64,000 nt of DNA. It comes from Chromatiaceae bacterium. GTDB lineage: Bacteria; Pseudomonadota; Gammaproteobacteria; Chromatiales; Chromatiaceae. The stretch lies in NCBI GenBank assembly GCA_024235395.1, contig JACKMK010000001.1, positions 62,001 to 126,000 of the forward strand, in the 5' to 3' direction. Positions 9,437 to 17,372 of this stretch are shown here, in pieces. Numbering within the stretch: the first letter of the stretch is position 1; each line of letters begins with the position of its first letter. The position numbers and the translations under genes were made by a program. The notes under the pieces are model-generated. The model saw only the letters and a list, made by a program, of their open reading frames with translations, searched no databases and was not told where the DNA came from.

Positions 9437-9790
9437 GAGCCCTCTCCACGGTATCGTTATAAGCAGTTCGATTTTTCGCGGTGACGGGGCAGAAGGGTTT
9501 TCAGCGTGCCGAATTCGGCTGCACGCATTCCAACTTCGCCGCATGAGAATCCGTTTCTCGGCAGGACACTCGCGGTGCTGTGTTAGCGGCCAGCACCCGC
9601 GAAACTTAACGAATATGACTATCTGGTCCAAGCGGCCTTTTTGCCGGGCGACCGGTAGTTTCGCAGCACGATCCGGCGCACGCGATCGAGCGCGGACGCG
9701 CCCGATTCCCATGTAAATACTGCCTATACTTGTCATAGGTTGGTGAGCCTGGCAGCAGCGCTCACATGGAACGACTGCGGAGCTTCGGCG
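9437..9790. other. Divergent promoter region between chemoreceptor and two-repeat protein
   Basis: This is non-coding. On the minus strand it contains the FliA-type promoter listed separately. On the plus strand a TATACT hexamer at 9725-9730 could be a -10 box for the gene at 9791, but no good -35 stands 17 bases before it. Confidence 0.5.
9583..9609 (-). promoter_or_regulatory. Sigma-28 (FliA) promoter for the chemoreceptor
   Basis: Read on the minus strand, TTAAGTTT is followed by 11 bases and then GCCGCTAA. The FliA consensus is TAAAGTTT-N11-GCCGATAA, so each half matches at 7 of 8 positions with exact spacing. Transcription would begin near 9575, giving a leader of about 140 bases to the chemoreceptor start. 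Confidence 0.75.
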
Positions 9791-10645
9791 ATGAGTGACC
9801 GACTGGACTATCCGGCATTCTACGAACTGGTGACCGAGTTGGTGTCCAGTTCGGCCACCAGCACCCTCTTCGGGCGCACCGATACCAATCACTCTGTGAT
9901 CATCGGCCTGGACGGCGGCACGATCGTCTGCGTCCGATGTGGCCCGAAACGCGGCCTGGCCGCGATCCATGCCTTGCGTTCGATGCAGTGGGGAACCTTC
10001 AGGGTCGACGATGCGTTGGTGGAGCTCAGTTCGCCGACTTTGCCGCCGACTGCGGAACTGGTCGCGGCGCTGCACCCCGGCGCTACCGTTTTCGAAGACA
10101 CGCCCGGCGACGACAGCGCGGATCCCGCACAACAAAGCGATAACCACAGCGCGGAGGCGAAGCTGCTGTGTGACCTGCTCTCGCGCTACGTCGGCCCGGT
10201 CGCCCCGGTACTGTGTTCAGAGGAGATCAAGGCCGTCGGCGGGCTCGACCATCTGGGCAAACTCGATCTGGTTCTGGGCAAGCTGGCCCGCGAGATCGAT
10301 GACGCCGGCGAGGCCAGTGAGTTTGTCTTGCTGGCTCAGCGTGAGCTCGCACACCGCTTCGCCCCCCCGCCGTCGACCGGGCCCGCGGACACCGTCACAC
10401 CACCGTCGAAGGCGTTGCTCGATCCGACCCAGGCGGCCAAGGATCTCTGCGGACTGGTCAGCGATTATCTCGGTCCTGTCGCCGAGATCCTCTGCCAGGA
10501 GAAGATTGCCGAAGTCGGTGGACTGAACGGCCGACACGAGTTGGACTCGGTCATCCGGCACCTGGCTCGCGAGATCGACGAACAGCGCGAAGCCGAGCAA
10601 TTCCTCAGCCGCGCGCGTGCGCATTTCGCTGCCGCCATGACCTGA
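9791..10645 (+). CDS. DUF4388/PATAN-like protein with two repeated C-terminal helical modules
   Basis: This is a cytoplasmic 284-residue protein. The N-terminal part (STLFGRTDTNHSVIIGLDGG, then RGLAAIHALRSMQWGTFRVDD) has the layout of DUF4388/PATAN domains, which sit in signalling and gliding proteins. After a linker come two similar modules of about 60 residues. Both have the pattern LLSRYVGPVAPVLCSEEI / LVSDYLGPVAEILCQEKI, then VGGL, then LAREID, at roughly residues 118-180 and 205-268. The ATG at 9791 has GGAG upstream; an in-frame GTG-like start at 9740 lacks one. It is divergent from the chemoreceptor and convergent with the haem sensor. The paired modules resemble C-terminal domains on some bacterial kinases and response proteins. 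No enzymatic motif is visible. Confidence 0.75.
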   Translation: MSDRLDYPAFYELVTELVSSSATSTLFGRTDTNHSVIIGLDGGTIVCVRCGPKRGLAAIHALRSMQWGTFRVDDALVELSSPTLPPTAELVAALHPGATVFEDTPGDDSADPAQQSDNHSAEAKLLCDLLSRYVGPVAPVLCSEEIKAVGGLDHLGKLDLVLGKLAREIDDAGEASEFVLLAQRELAHRFAPPPSTGPADTVTPPSKALLDPTQAAKDLCGLVSDYLGPVAEILCQEKIAEVGGLNGRHELDSVIRHLAREIDEQREAEQFLSRARAHFAAAMT

Positions 10646-10707
10646 CCTCGTGCCTCGGCCGACACGCAGCGGGCCGCCAGCCGCTGCGACTCAGCCGCTG
10701 TGGGCCT

Positions 10708-11613
10708 TCACTCGCCGCCCTTGCGCATCCTTTTCATCAGTTGCGCGAAACTCCTTCGCAGCAGTTCCACTGATCGCGCCAGGTCGCCGATCTCATCGTT
10801 GCGCTCGATGTTCATAGACCGGTCGAGTTCACCCTTGGCAACAGCATGTGCGGTCTCGGTGATCTTCAGCAGTGGAGATATCAGGTAGTGTCGCACCAGC
10901 AGATTGATCGTCATGAATACGATTGCAAACATCAATGTCAACAATCCCGTCGCAACCAGGCTGCGCTTCAACGCCAAGGCGTCGACGTTGGCGATCGGTA
11001 CGCCGACGAGTTCGACACCGACCACGTCACCGATCCGGTAGTTGTAACCAGCGCCTCGGCCATAGTCTGCGGTGATCTGGATCGGTACCTGATCGGGGTC
11101 ACCGTGGCAACGCAGACACCCCTTCGCACTGACGATCGGCGCGCTGCGCACCAGCATCTGTTGTCCGCCCAGCAACCCCTCGACCCGCAGTTCATCGAGT
11201 TGCTTGTCCGCGCGGAAACGTGACAACAGCTCGGATTCCAGCGCCTCGGGACGGTTGTCGGGATTCAAGGGGTTGTCCGACACGTTGCGTATGGAATAGC
11301 TTCCCTGCATGCCCTTGAAGTTCTCGGCGACGCGCGATACCGCGACGATGCCGGAGAAGCCGGCGGTGTGGAACAACCGTTGTTTCATGAAGTAGGGTCG
11401 CAGATCCTTCGCCACGTAACCTTTGATCGACTTGACCATATCGACCAGGAGCCCGAGTTGGGTGCTGGACTGCGCATACACCTCGTGCCGTGTGTAGTAG
11501 TAGATCGTCGGAGCGCTGATCAGGATGCTCAGCAGATAGATTCCAAGGATCGAAAGATTGAATCGCCGCGTGATGCTGCCCCGCGCGGCTGCGGGTGTGG
11601 TTTGTGTCGTCAT
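10708..11613 (-). CDS. Haem-c sensor protein (DUF3365/Tll0287-like domain) with HAMP
   Basis: This is an inner-membrane protein of 301 residues. TM1 is at about 20-38 and a periplasmic domain follows, carrying a c-type haem motif CLRCH at 166-170 in the context SAPIVSAKGCLRCHGDPDQVP. The Tll0287-like (DUF3365) fold is suggested by LRPYFMKQRLFHTAGFSGIVAVSRVAENF and YSIRNVSDNPLNPDNRPEALES. TM2 is at about 218-238, followed by a HAMP domain (ISPLLKITETAHAVAKGELDRS) that ends the protein. There is no kinase, cyclase or methyl-accepting output. It may sense redox or small gases such as NO or O2 and act through a partner, or the output may have been lost. An AGGG sequence lies about 9 bases before the ATG. 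Confidence 0.85.
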   Translation of the reverse strand: MTTQTTPAAARGSITRRFNLSILGIYLLSILISAPTIYYYTRHEVYAQSSTQLGLLVDMVKSIKGYVAKDLRPYFMKQRLFHTAGFSGIVAVSRVAENFKGMQGSYSIRNVSDNPLNPDNRPEALESELLSRFRADKQLDELRVEGLLGGQQMLVRSAPIVSAKGCLRCHGDPDQVPIQITADYGRGAGYNYRIGDVVGVELVGVPIANVDALALKRSLVATGLLTLMFAIVFMTINLLVRHYLISPLLKITETAHAVAKGELDRSMNIERNDEIGDLARSVELLRRSFAQLMKRMRKGGE

Positions 11614-12107
11614 GGCTGGCCCTGCCTTTTCCCTTTAGACATCAGGCGCCCGCATCTATGCCCGGACTCACTGTCATGGCGCCTCATTATTGTTAGCGCC
11701 CCGCTGAGCCCTTTTCTTTAGTACCTAAAAGGACCAGGTATCCGGGAACAAACGGACACGCGGTCAATACAGGGCCGATCGATTGGCCATGCCGAGGCTC
11801 AGGCCGCTTGTATCGAAGGCGCGTGGCTTGACTTGCGCAGCTGTGCTTTTCAACATGCCAACGCGCGGCCGGCACTTCGAGCGGTTCCATGGCCTGGCGA
11901 TGCCGGGGTTCTGGAACGCTCCGGGGTTACCCCGGGGATGCCTGGTTCAGTCTGACAATGCATTGCCGGTACACCACTGCGCTGCACGCAGATGCTGTAC
12001 CGGCGGGACGAGAGTGGTCGAAGGCCGGTCGCGCGCCCGACACCATGCAACGCGGGCATCCGGTCGTCTCGCGTGTGGGGTTTGACGTGACTGCTCATCA
12101 GATCAAA
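11614..12107. other. Structured non-coding region upstream of the reverse transcriptase
   Basis: There is no convincing protein. Open frames continue upstream of the reverse transcriptase in the same frame, to 11889, but their composition is not protein-like. The DNA has several inverted repeats in its last 200 bases. For retron-type enzymes this is where the template RNA gene (msr-msd) normally lies. Confidence 0.55.
11921..12004 (+). ncRNA. Candidate msr-msd-like structured RNA (stem-loops upstream of RT)
   Basis: Two stem-loops are visible. At 11921-11935 CCGGGG and CCCCGG pair around a TTA loop. At 11965-12004 an eight-base arm GCCGGTAC (11965-11972) pairs perfectly with GTACCGGC (11997-12004), and inside it CTGCG (11977-11981) pairs with CGCAG (11987-11991) around a five-base loop. 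The second structure ends about 100 bases before the RT start, where retron template RNAs usually sit. That it is transcribed and reverse-transcribed is inference. The flanking a1/a2 repeats and the branch guanosine were not identified, so the true boundaries are unknown. Confidence 0.35.
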
Positions 12108-13409
12108 ATGCGGCGACTGATGCTCTCCATCCAGTTCGGCAGATGGGATCGGGAGTCGCTCGGCGACCGCTTGCGCAGGGCGCTGGATGGCGGGCCACCC
12201 GACCCCGACCGGCTTGCCGCGAGGCTGCTGTTCCACTTCCCCCCGGGGCATCCACCGTCTCGATCGCAGCTGGCCGGACTGCTGGCCGCCGACCGCGAGT
12301 TGGCAGCTGCCTCGCAGTCAGGTGGCAAGGGGTTCGAGGCACGGATCGTACTCGACACCTCGGTGATGCAGGCGCCGACCGGGCACTTCTCGACCCTGCC
12401 GCTGCCGACCTTGGATCATGCGAGAGACCTGGGCCTTTGGTTGGGTCTGAATCAGCGCGAGCTGGCATGGTTCGCCGACTGCGAATCGCGACAGACGTCT
12501 GTACGCAATCCCAAGCTACATCATTACCGCTACCGCTGGCTCGCCCGACGTAGTGCGCCGCCACGTCTGCTGGAGATACCCAAGGCACGACTGAAGCTCA
12601 TGCAGCGACAGGTCCTGCACCACCTGCTCGACTGCGTTCCGCCGCACCCCGCCGCTCATGGTTTTCGCCGTCATCGCTCCTGCCTCAGCTTCGCGACGCC
12701 ACATCTGCAAAAGCCTGCGGTGCTGCACATGGATCTGGAAGATTTCTTTCCGTCTATCCCGGCGCCGCGCGTCGGCGCACTGTTTCGCCGCCTCGGTTAT
12801 CCCCCGGGGGTCGCGCGTGTCCTGCAGGGACTGTGCACCCACGCGGTCGCACCTGCCCTGGTCGGCGCCGAGTTTGATGCGTTGCCCTGGGAGACGCGAC
12901 GGCGGCTACAGGCACCGCACCTGGCGCAAGGTGCCCCCAGCTCGCCGGCGATCGCGAACCTGTGCGCCTGGCGGCTCGACTGCCGTCTGCAGGGTCTTGC
13001 CGACCGGTTCGAGCTCGATTACACCCGTTATGCGGACGACCTGGCGTTTTCGGGACCCGCGAGCCTGCTGCGCCGCGGCCCTTTCGTTCAGGCGCTGATC
13101 GGGGCAATCGCCGCCGAGGAGGGGTTCCGCATCAACCATCGCAAGACGCGTCTGAACACACAGGCGCAATCACAACGGCTCGCCGGGGTCGTGGTCAACC
13201 AACGACCCAACCTGCAGCGGCGTGACTACGACCGCCTGAAAGCCACGCTGCACAACTGTGCCCGCTTCGGGCCCGAGGGACAGAACCACGAAGGCAGGCA
13301 GGATTTCAGGGCGCATCTCGCCGGACGGATCGCCCATGTGGCCTGGTTGAATCCGGACCGGGGAGCCCGCCTGAAGGCCTTGTGGGCACGGATCTCCTGG
13401 CCCGACTGA
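12108..13409 (+). CDS. Stand-alone retron-like reverse transcriptase
   Basis: This is an RNA-directed DNA polymerase of 433 residues. Motifs in order: LLEIPKARLKLMQRQVLHHLL and HPAAHGFRRHRS (fingers), SFATPH near 194-199, MDLEDFF at 208-214 (first catalytic Asp), QGAPSSPAIANL from 274, and YADD at 308-311 (catalytic Asp pair). LAGVVVN and HNCARFGPEGQNHEGRQDFRAHLAGRIAHV follow. The order and the HGF and QGAPxSP wording are those of retron enzymes. The retron NAxxH motif is degenerate here (FATPH) and the thumb VTG reads LAG. There is no group II intron maturase or endonuclease domain. The N-terminal ~100 residues are unrecognised. GTG 12087, preceded by GTGGGG, is an alternative start. No effector gene is adjacent: the flanking genes are metabolic or sensory and on the opposite strand. 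Confidence 0.9.
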   Translation: MRRLMLSIQFGRWDRESLGDRLRRALDGGPPDPDRLAARLLFHFPPGHPPSRSQLAGLLAADRELAAASQSGGKGFEARIVLDTSVMQAPTGHFSTLPLPTLDHARDLGLWLGLNQRELAWFADCESRQTSVRNPKLHHYRYRWLARRSAPPRLLEIPKARLKLMQRQVLHHLLDCVPPHPAAHGFRRHRSCLSFATPHLQKPAVLHMDLEDFFPSIPAPRVGALFRRLGYPPGVARVLQGLCTHAVAPALVGAEFDALPWETRRRLQAPHLAQGAPSSPAIANLCAWRLDCRLQGLADRFELDYTRYADDLAFSGPASLLRRGPFVQALIGAIAAEEGFRINHRKTRLNTQAQSQRLAGVVVNQRPNLQRRDYDRLKATLHNCARFGPEGQNHEGRQDFRAHLAGRIAHVAWLNPDRGARLKALWARISWPD

Positions 13410-13438
13410 ACAAGCGGCGGCGCGTCGCCGCCGGTGCC

Positions 13439-15613
13439 TCAGGCCGCGCGCAGGTCAGAAGGCTGTAGCGGCACCCTGCGGATGCGCCGACCCGTTGCCG
13501 CGAAAATCGCGTTGAGCACCGCCGGCGCCGCGACCGCAATGGTCGGTTCACCGACGCCACCCCAGAAACCGCCGGACGGCATCACGATCGATTCCACCTG
13601 CGGCATTTCGGCGATCTGCATCGAGCGATAGGTGTCGAAGTTCGACTGCTGCACGCGGCCGTCGCGTATCGACACACCGCCATACAGCAGCGCGCTCAGG
13701 CCGAACATGAATGAACCCTCGATCTGCGCCTCGATCTGTTGCGGGTTGACCGCGTGACCCGGATCGGTCGCGGCGACAATGCGATGGATCTTCAAGCGGC
13801 CGTCGTCCACCGACACCTCGGCGCAGGCCGCAACATGGCTGCCGAATGCCTTGCACACCGCGAGGCCGCGATGCACACCTGCCGGCACGGGCTCGCCCCA
13901 GCCGATACGCTCGGCAACCGCATTCAATACCGCGAGACTGTGGGGATGCTGCCCCATGAGCTTGCGCCGGAATGCCAGCGGATCGACGCCCGCGGCATGC
14001 GCCAGCTCTTCGATGAAGCACTCCAGGTAGATCGCATTCTGGTTGATGTTGACGCCCCGCCAGAAGCCGGGTGGCACAGGTGGGTTGCGCATCGCATGGT
14101 CGACCAGCAGGTTGGGGACCGTGTAGCTGATCGCGTGATCACCGTCCGGCAACAGGCCCTGGAAGGTGATCATGTCCGCGCCGCCTTTCAGCGCGTTGGG
14201 CCTTACCCCGGCCAGGATGGACTGTCCCGAGATGCGCACCCGCAGCCCGATAAGGTCGCCGTTCGCATCCAGCGCGCCACGCAGGCGCGCCTGGGTGATC
14301 GGATGATAGGCACCATGCCGCATGTCCTCCTCGCGCGTCCACAGCAGCTTGACCGGGGTGCCCGGCAACTGCTTGGCGATCTTGACCGCCTGGCTGACGT
14401 AGTCGCTGAAGCCGCGCCTTCCGAAGCCACCGCCGAGATGCAGCTTGTAGACCTCGCATTGGGTTGCCGGCAATCCCGCCGCCACGGCGGTCGCATCGAG
14501 CGCGGCCTCGCCATTCTGCGTCGGACACCAAACCTCGCAACGCTCTGCGGTCCAACGGGCGGTCGCGGTCATCGGCTCCATCGTGGCATGGTGCTGGAAC
14601 GGATAGCTGTAGACGGCCTCCACGGTCTGCGCGGCGCCGGCGAATGCGGCATCGACATCACCCGCCTGGTTGCCGATGAACGCCTCGGCGGCGTCCAGGC
14701 CTTCGACGAGCATGCGCGCGATCGATTCATCATCGACCGTCGCATTGGGTCCCTCGACCCAGGTGATCGGCAACGCGTCGAGCGCGGTCTTCGCCTGCCA
14801 CCAGGTATCGGCCACGACCGCGACCGCATCGTCGTCGACGCGGACGACGGCGCGTACGCCGGGCATCTTGCGCACGGCCGCTTCGTCGAATCCGCCGAGC
14901 CGGCCGCCGAACACCGGGCACGCCTTGATCGTCGCGTTGAGCATCCCCGGCAGCTGCAGATCCGCAGCGAACACCTGACGGCCGGTGAGCTTGTCGGCGG
15001 TATCGAGACGCTTGAGCGGCTTGCCGGCGATCGTCCAGTCCTTCGGGTCCTTGAGTTCGACACTGACCGGTGGCACCAGCTTGGCCGCCGCGGCGGCGAC
15101 CGCGCCATAACGGGTCGTGCGACCGGTCGGGGCATGGGTAATGATCCCGGCGACCACGCTGCACTCCTCGACCGGCACGTCCCAGGCCTCGGCGGCCGCC
15201 TCGATGAGCAAGGTACGAGCCAGCGCGCCACCCTCGCGAACATACTGGTGACTGCCCCGAATCCCGCGGCTGCCGCCGGTCGCAAAGCTGCCCCAGACGC
15301 GGTTGCGCGCCAGGCTCTGGCCCGGCGTCGGGTACTCGGTACTCACCTTGGACCAGTCGCACTCGAGTTCTTCGGCGACCAGTTGGGCGAGGCCGGTCAA
15401 TGTACCCTGGCCCATCTCCGAACGGGCAATGCGGATGATCACCCGGTCATCCGGCTCGATCACGACCCAGGCATTCACCTCGCGGGTTGCTCCCTCGGCG
15501 CGCGCATCGGCGTCGACCAACGGCAGGAACAGCCCGATCGACAGGCCGGCGCCGGCGCTCGCCGTGCCGATCAGGAAATCGCGGCGCGAAATTTTCACCG
15601 GCCCCGTCTTCAT
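13439..15613 (-). CDS. Molybdenum hydroxylase large subunit (isoquinoline 1-oxidoreductase beta / aldehyde oxidase type), Tat-exported
   Basis: This is the molybdopterin-binding subunit (724 residues) of a xanthine oxidase-family hydroxylase of the isoquinoline 1-oxidoreductase/aldehyde dehydrogenase type. It would hydroxylate an N-heterocycle or oxidise an aldehyde. A twin-arginine signal, ISRRDFLIGTASAGAGLSIG, opens the protein from the ATG at 15613, implying folding with cofactor and export to the periplasm. Family motifs include ARSEMGQGTLTGLAQLVAEEL, SFATGGSRGIRGS, HLGGGFGRRGFSDY, FWRGVNINQNAIYLE and the C-terminal GGFWGGVGEPTIAVAAPAVLNA. Its start overlaps the stop of the iron-sulphur subunit by one base (TGATG), so translation is coupled. 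No haem-c third subunit or XdhC-like maturation factor is next to it. The substrate cannot be read from the sequence. Confidence 0.92.
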   Translation of the reverse strand: MKTGPVKISRRDFLIGTASAGAGLSIGLFLPLVDADARAEGATREVNAWVVIEPDDRVIIRIARSEMGQGTLTGLAQLVAEELECDWSKVSTEYPTPGQSLARNRVWGSFATGGSRGIRGSHQYVREGGALARTLLIEAAAEAWDVPVEECSVVAGIITHAPTGRTTRYGAVAAAAAKLVPPVSVELKDPKDWTIAGKPLKRLDTADKLTGRQVFAADLQLPGMLNATIKACPVFGGRLGGFDEAAVRKMPGVRAVVRVDDDAVAVVADTWWQAKTALDALPITWVEGPNATVDDESIARMLVEGLDAAEAFIGNQAGDVDAAFAGAAQTVEAVYSYPFQHHATMEPMTATARWTAERCEVWCPTQNGEAALDATAVAAGLPATQCEVYKLHLGGGFGRRGFSDYVSQAVKIAKQLPGTPVKLLWTREEDMRHGAYHPITQARLRGALDANGDLIGLRVRISGQSILAGVRPNALKGGADMITFQGLLPDGDHAISYTVPNLLVDHAMRNPPVPPGFWRGVNINQNAIYLECFIEELAHAAGVDPLAFRRKLMGQHPHSLAVLNAVAERIGWGEPVPAGVHRGLAVCKAFGSHVAACAEVSVDDGRLKIHRIVAATDPGHAVNPQQIEAQIEGSFMFGLSALLYGGVSIRDGRVQQSNFDTYRSMQIAEMPQVESIVMPSGGFWGGVGEPTIAVAAPAVLNAIFAATGRRIRRVPLQPSDLRAA

Positions 15614-16080
15614 CACGCCCTCCCACGCCGATTCAATTCGGCGGCCAGGTGGATGCCACGGCGAACCCGGTTGAAGGTCCCGCATCGACAGATGTTGGTG
15701 ATACGGGCATCGATATCCGCATCGCTCGGCTGCGGATTGTCGGCCAGCAGGGCGGCCGCGGCCATGATCATCCCGGGTTGGCAATAGCCGCACTGCGGCA
15801 CGTCGAGTTCCGCCCAGGCCCGTTGAACCGGGTGGCTGGCGTCTGCCGACAGGCCCTCGATGGTCACGACCTGCTGCGACGGCTGCACCGCGCCGACCGG
15901 GACCACGCAGGCGCGTGCCACCTCACCGTCGATGTGCACCGTGCAGGCACCACAGACCCCTATCCCGCAGCTGTACTTGGTGCCGGTCAGGCCCAGTTGC
16001 TCGCGCAGCACCCACAACAGCGGTGTCGAGGCGTCCGCGTCGACCTCGACGGGCTGCCCGTTGATATTCAGTTTGGCCAT
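15613..16080 (-). CDS. Molybdenum hydroxylase [2Fe-2S] subunit (isoquinoline 1-oxidoreductase alpha type)
   Basis: This is the small electron-transfer subunit (155 residues) that partners the molybdopterin subunit downstream. The plant-ferredoxin-type cluster is CGIGVCGACTVHIDG. The second [2Fe-2S] cluster domain has QCGYCQPGMIM and NICRCGTFNRVRRGI. I start at ATG 16080 because GGAG stands eight bases upstream; the GTG two codons earlier (16086) would leave only about two bases of spacing. There is no signal peptide; export would be by hitch-hiking with the Tat-targeted partner, as is known for this family. Confidence 0.95.
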   Translation of the reverse strand: MAKLNINGQPVEVDADASTPLLWVLREQLGLTGTKYSCGIGVCGACTVHIDGEVARACVVPVGAVQPSQQVVTIEGLSADASHPVQRAWAELDVPQCGYCQPGMIMAAAALLADNPQPSDADIDARITNICRCGTFNRVRRGIHLAAELNRRGRA

Positions 16081-16322
16081 GGCCACAACTCCATCTTCGA
16101 TTACCGGTGACGCCGCCCTGTCGGACGGCGTGAACGCGGGGCTGGAGGCACCGGAGCGGCATCCAGGCTCCGATCCCGATTCTGTTCAGCAGTATAGACA
16201 GCGCGGATCGATGGATCCGGCGCGGTCGGCGCCCTGTGACGAGGTGGACGGGCAACGTGGCGGCGGTGTCACCTGCACCGGGCGCAGGTCATGCGCCATG
16301 ACCGCGCATTGTGCCGACGGTG

Positions 16323-17300
16323 TCATTGCAGCAGCCCTGCCGATCGGTAGTACCTGGCCGCTCCAGGATGCAGCCGTCCAGGGTCCACCTGCTGTACCGT
16401 GTTCTCGGCAGAGGTATAACGACCCTGCGCGAACCGCTGTGCCAGTGTCCCCTGATGCCGGTGGATGGCCTCCGCCAATCGGTACGCCAGGTCGTCCGGC
16501 AGATCGGCGCGGGTCAGGATCAATGACCAGAGGCCGACCGACTCGATCGATTGCGTCTGGCCGCGATAGGTCCCCGCCGGCACGCTCATCCTGCGCAGGT
16601 GCGGATGCCGTTTCAGGATTGCCTCGATCTGTGCGCCGGTCGGGGCGATGAAGCGCGCGCCGGTAGCGCTGTCGGCGAGCCTGACGAAACCGGGCCAGGC
16701 AATCCCGGCGCCCCACAGCGCATCGGCCCGGCCGCTCAACACCAGCCGCGGGCCCTCAGCGGCCTTGTCCAGGATCAGCTCGACGAAATCCCCGTCGGAC
16801 GTCAGGCCGAGCCCATCCAGCACGTCGCGGGCGAGGATCCGCAGACCGGACGCCCGGGTACCGAAGGCGATCGGCCGGCCCCTGAGATCGTCGATCGAGC
16901 GGTGCGGCGAATCCCCGGACACGGCGAACAGCCCGGGGTTGGGGTACATCACGCTAAGGATACGCAGGCCATGCGCCTGTTGCGCCGGGTCCTCCAGCAC
17001 CTGGCGCGCCGCATTGCCTTCTACCAGCGCCAGATCAACGCGTCCCTGGTCCAGCAGCTGCAGATTCTCCCGGCTGCCACGGCTCGCGACCGGCTCGATC
17101 CGCCACCCCTCGCCCGCGGCGTTCAGGACCTCGGCGAACTGTGCGCCATACAGCTGAAATCCCCCACCCGGCGTCGCGGTCGCCAGACTGACGTCGACCA
17201 CCGAATCGCCTCCCGGCTTCGCGTCTGCATGAGCCAGGGGCAAAACCGCCAGCGCGATCAGCTGCAGCCGGGCAATCCAGGCTTTCCATCCGATGTGCAT
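16323..17300 (-). CDS. TAXI-family TRAP-type substrate-binding protein
   Basis: This is an exported solute-binding protein of 325 residues. ATG 17300 has GAGGAG seven bases upstream and begins a signal peptide (MHIGWKAWIARLQLIALAVLPL, cleavage near AHA); ATG 17324 and GTG 17351 are weaker. Features typical of TAXI proteins are the early ATATPGGGFQLYGAQFAEVLN, RGSRENLQLLDQGRVDLALVEGNAA, a Pro/Gly-containing hinge and a C-terminal helix region with DLPDDLAYRLAEAIHRH. No TRAP membrane subunits (fused 4TM/12TM) are nearby, so it is an orphan receptor here and may work with a distant transporter or as a sensor. It lies between the molybdenum hydroxylase and the sigma-54 activator on the same strand. 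Confidence 0.8.
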   Translation of the reverse strand: MHIGWKAWIARLQLIALAVLPLAHADAKPGGDSVVDVSLATATPGGGFQLYGAQFAEVLNAAGEGWRIEPVASRGSRENLQLLDQGRVDLALVEGNAARQVLEDPAQQAHGLRILSVMYPNPGLFAVSGDSPHRSIDDLRGRPIAFGTRASGLRILARDVLDGLGLTSDGDFVELILDKAAEGPRLVLSGRADALWGAGIAWPGFVRLADSATGARFIAPTGAQIEAILKRHPHLRRMSVPAGTYRGQTQSIESVGLWSLILTRADLPDDLAYRLAEAIHRHQGTLAQRFAQGRYTSAENTVQQVDPGRLHPGAARYYRSAGLLQ

Positions 17301-17372
17301 GGGTACGCTCCTCGCCGGCACCATCGGATACAGCATAGCGTCGACCACCACGATCGTCAGGCACTGGACGGT

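Noticed and set aside
7874..9484. 536-codon plus-strand frame opposite the chemoreceptor
   Set aside because: His/Arg-rich shadow composition; the minus strand encodes a clear MCP with all motifs.
12108..13409. Reverse transcriptase as a group II intron or DGR enzyme
   Set aside because: No maturase/endonuclease domain, no intron RNA ends, no template/variable repeat or target gene nearby; motif wording is retron-like.
13739..15787. 682-codon plus-strand frame opposite the molybdenum hydroxylase
   Set aside because: Antisense shadow of a strongly recognised gene; no start signal or protein family.
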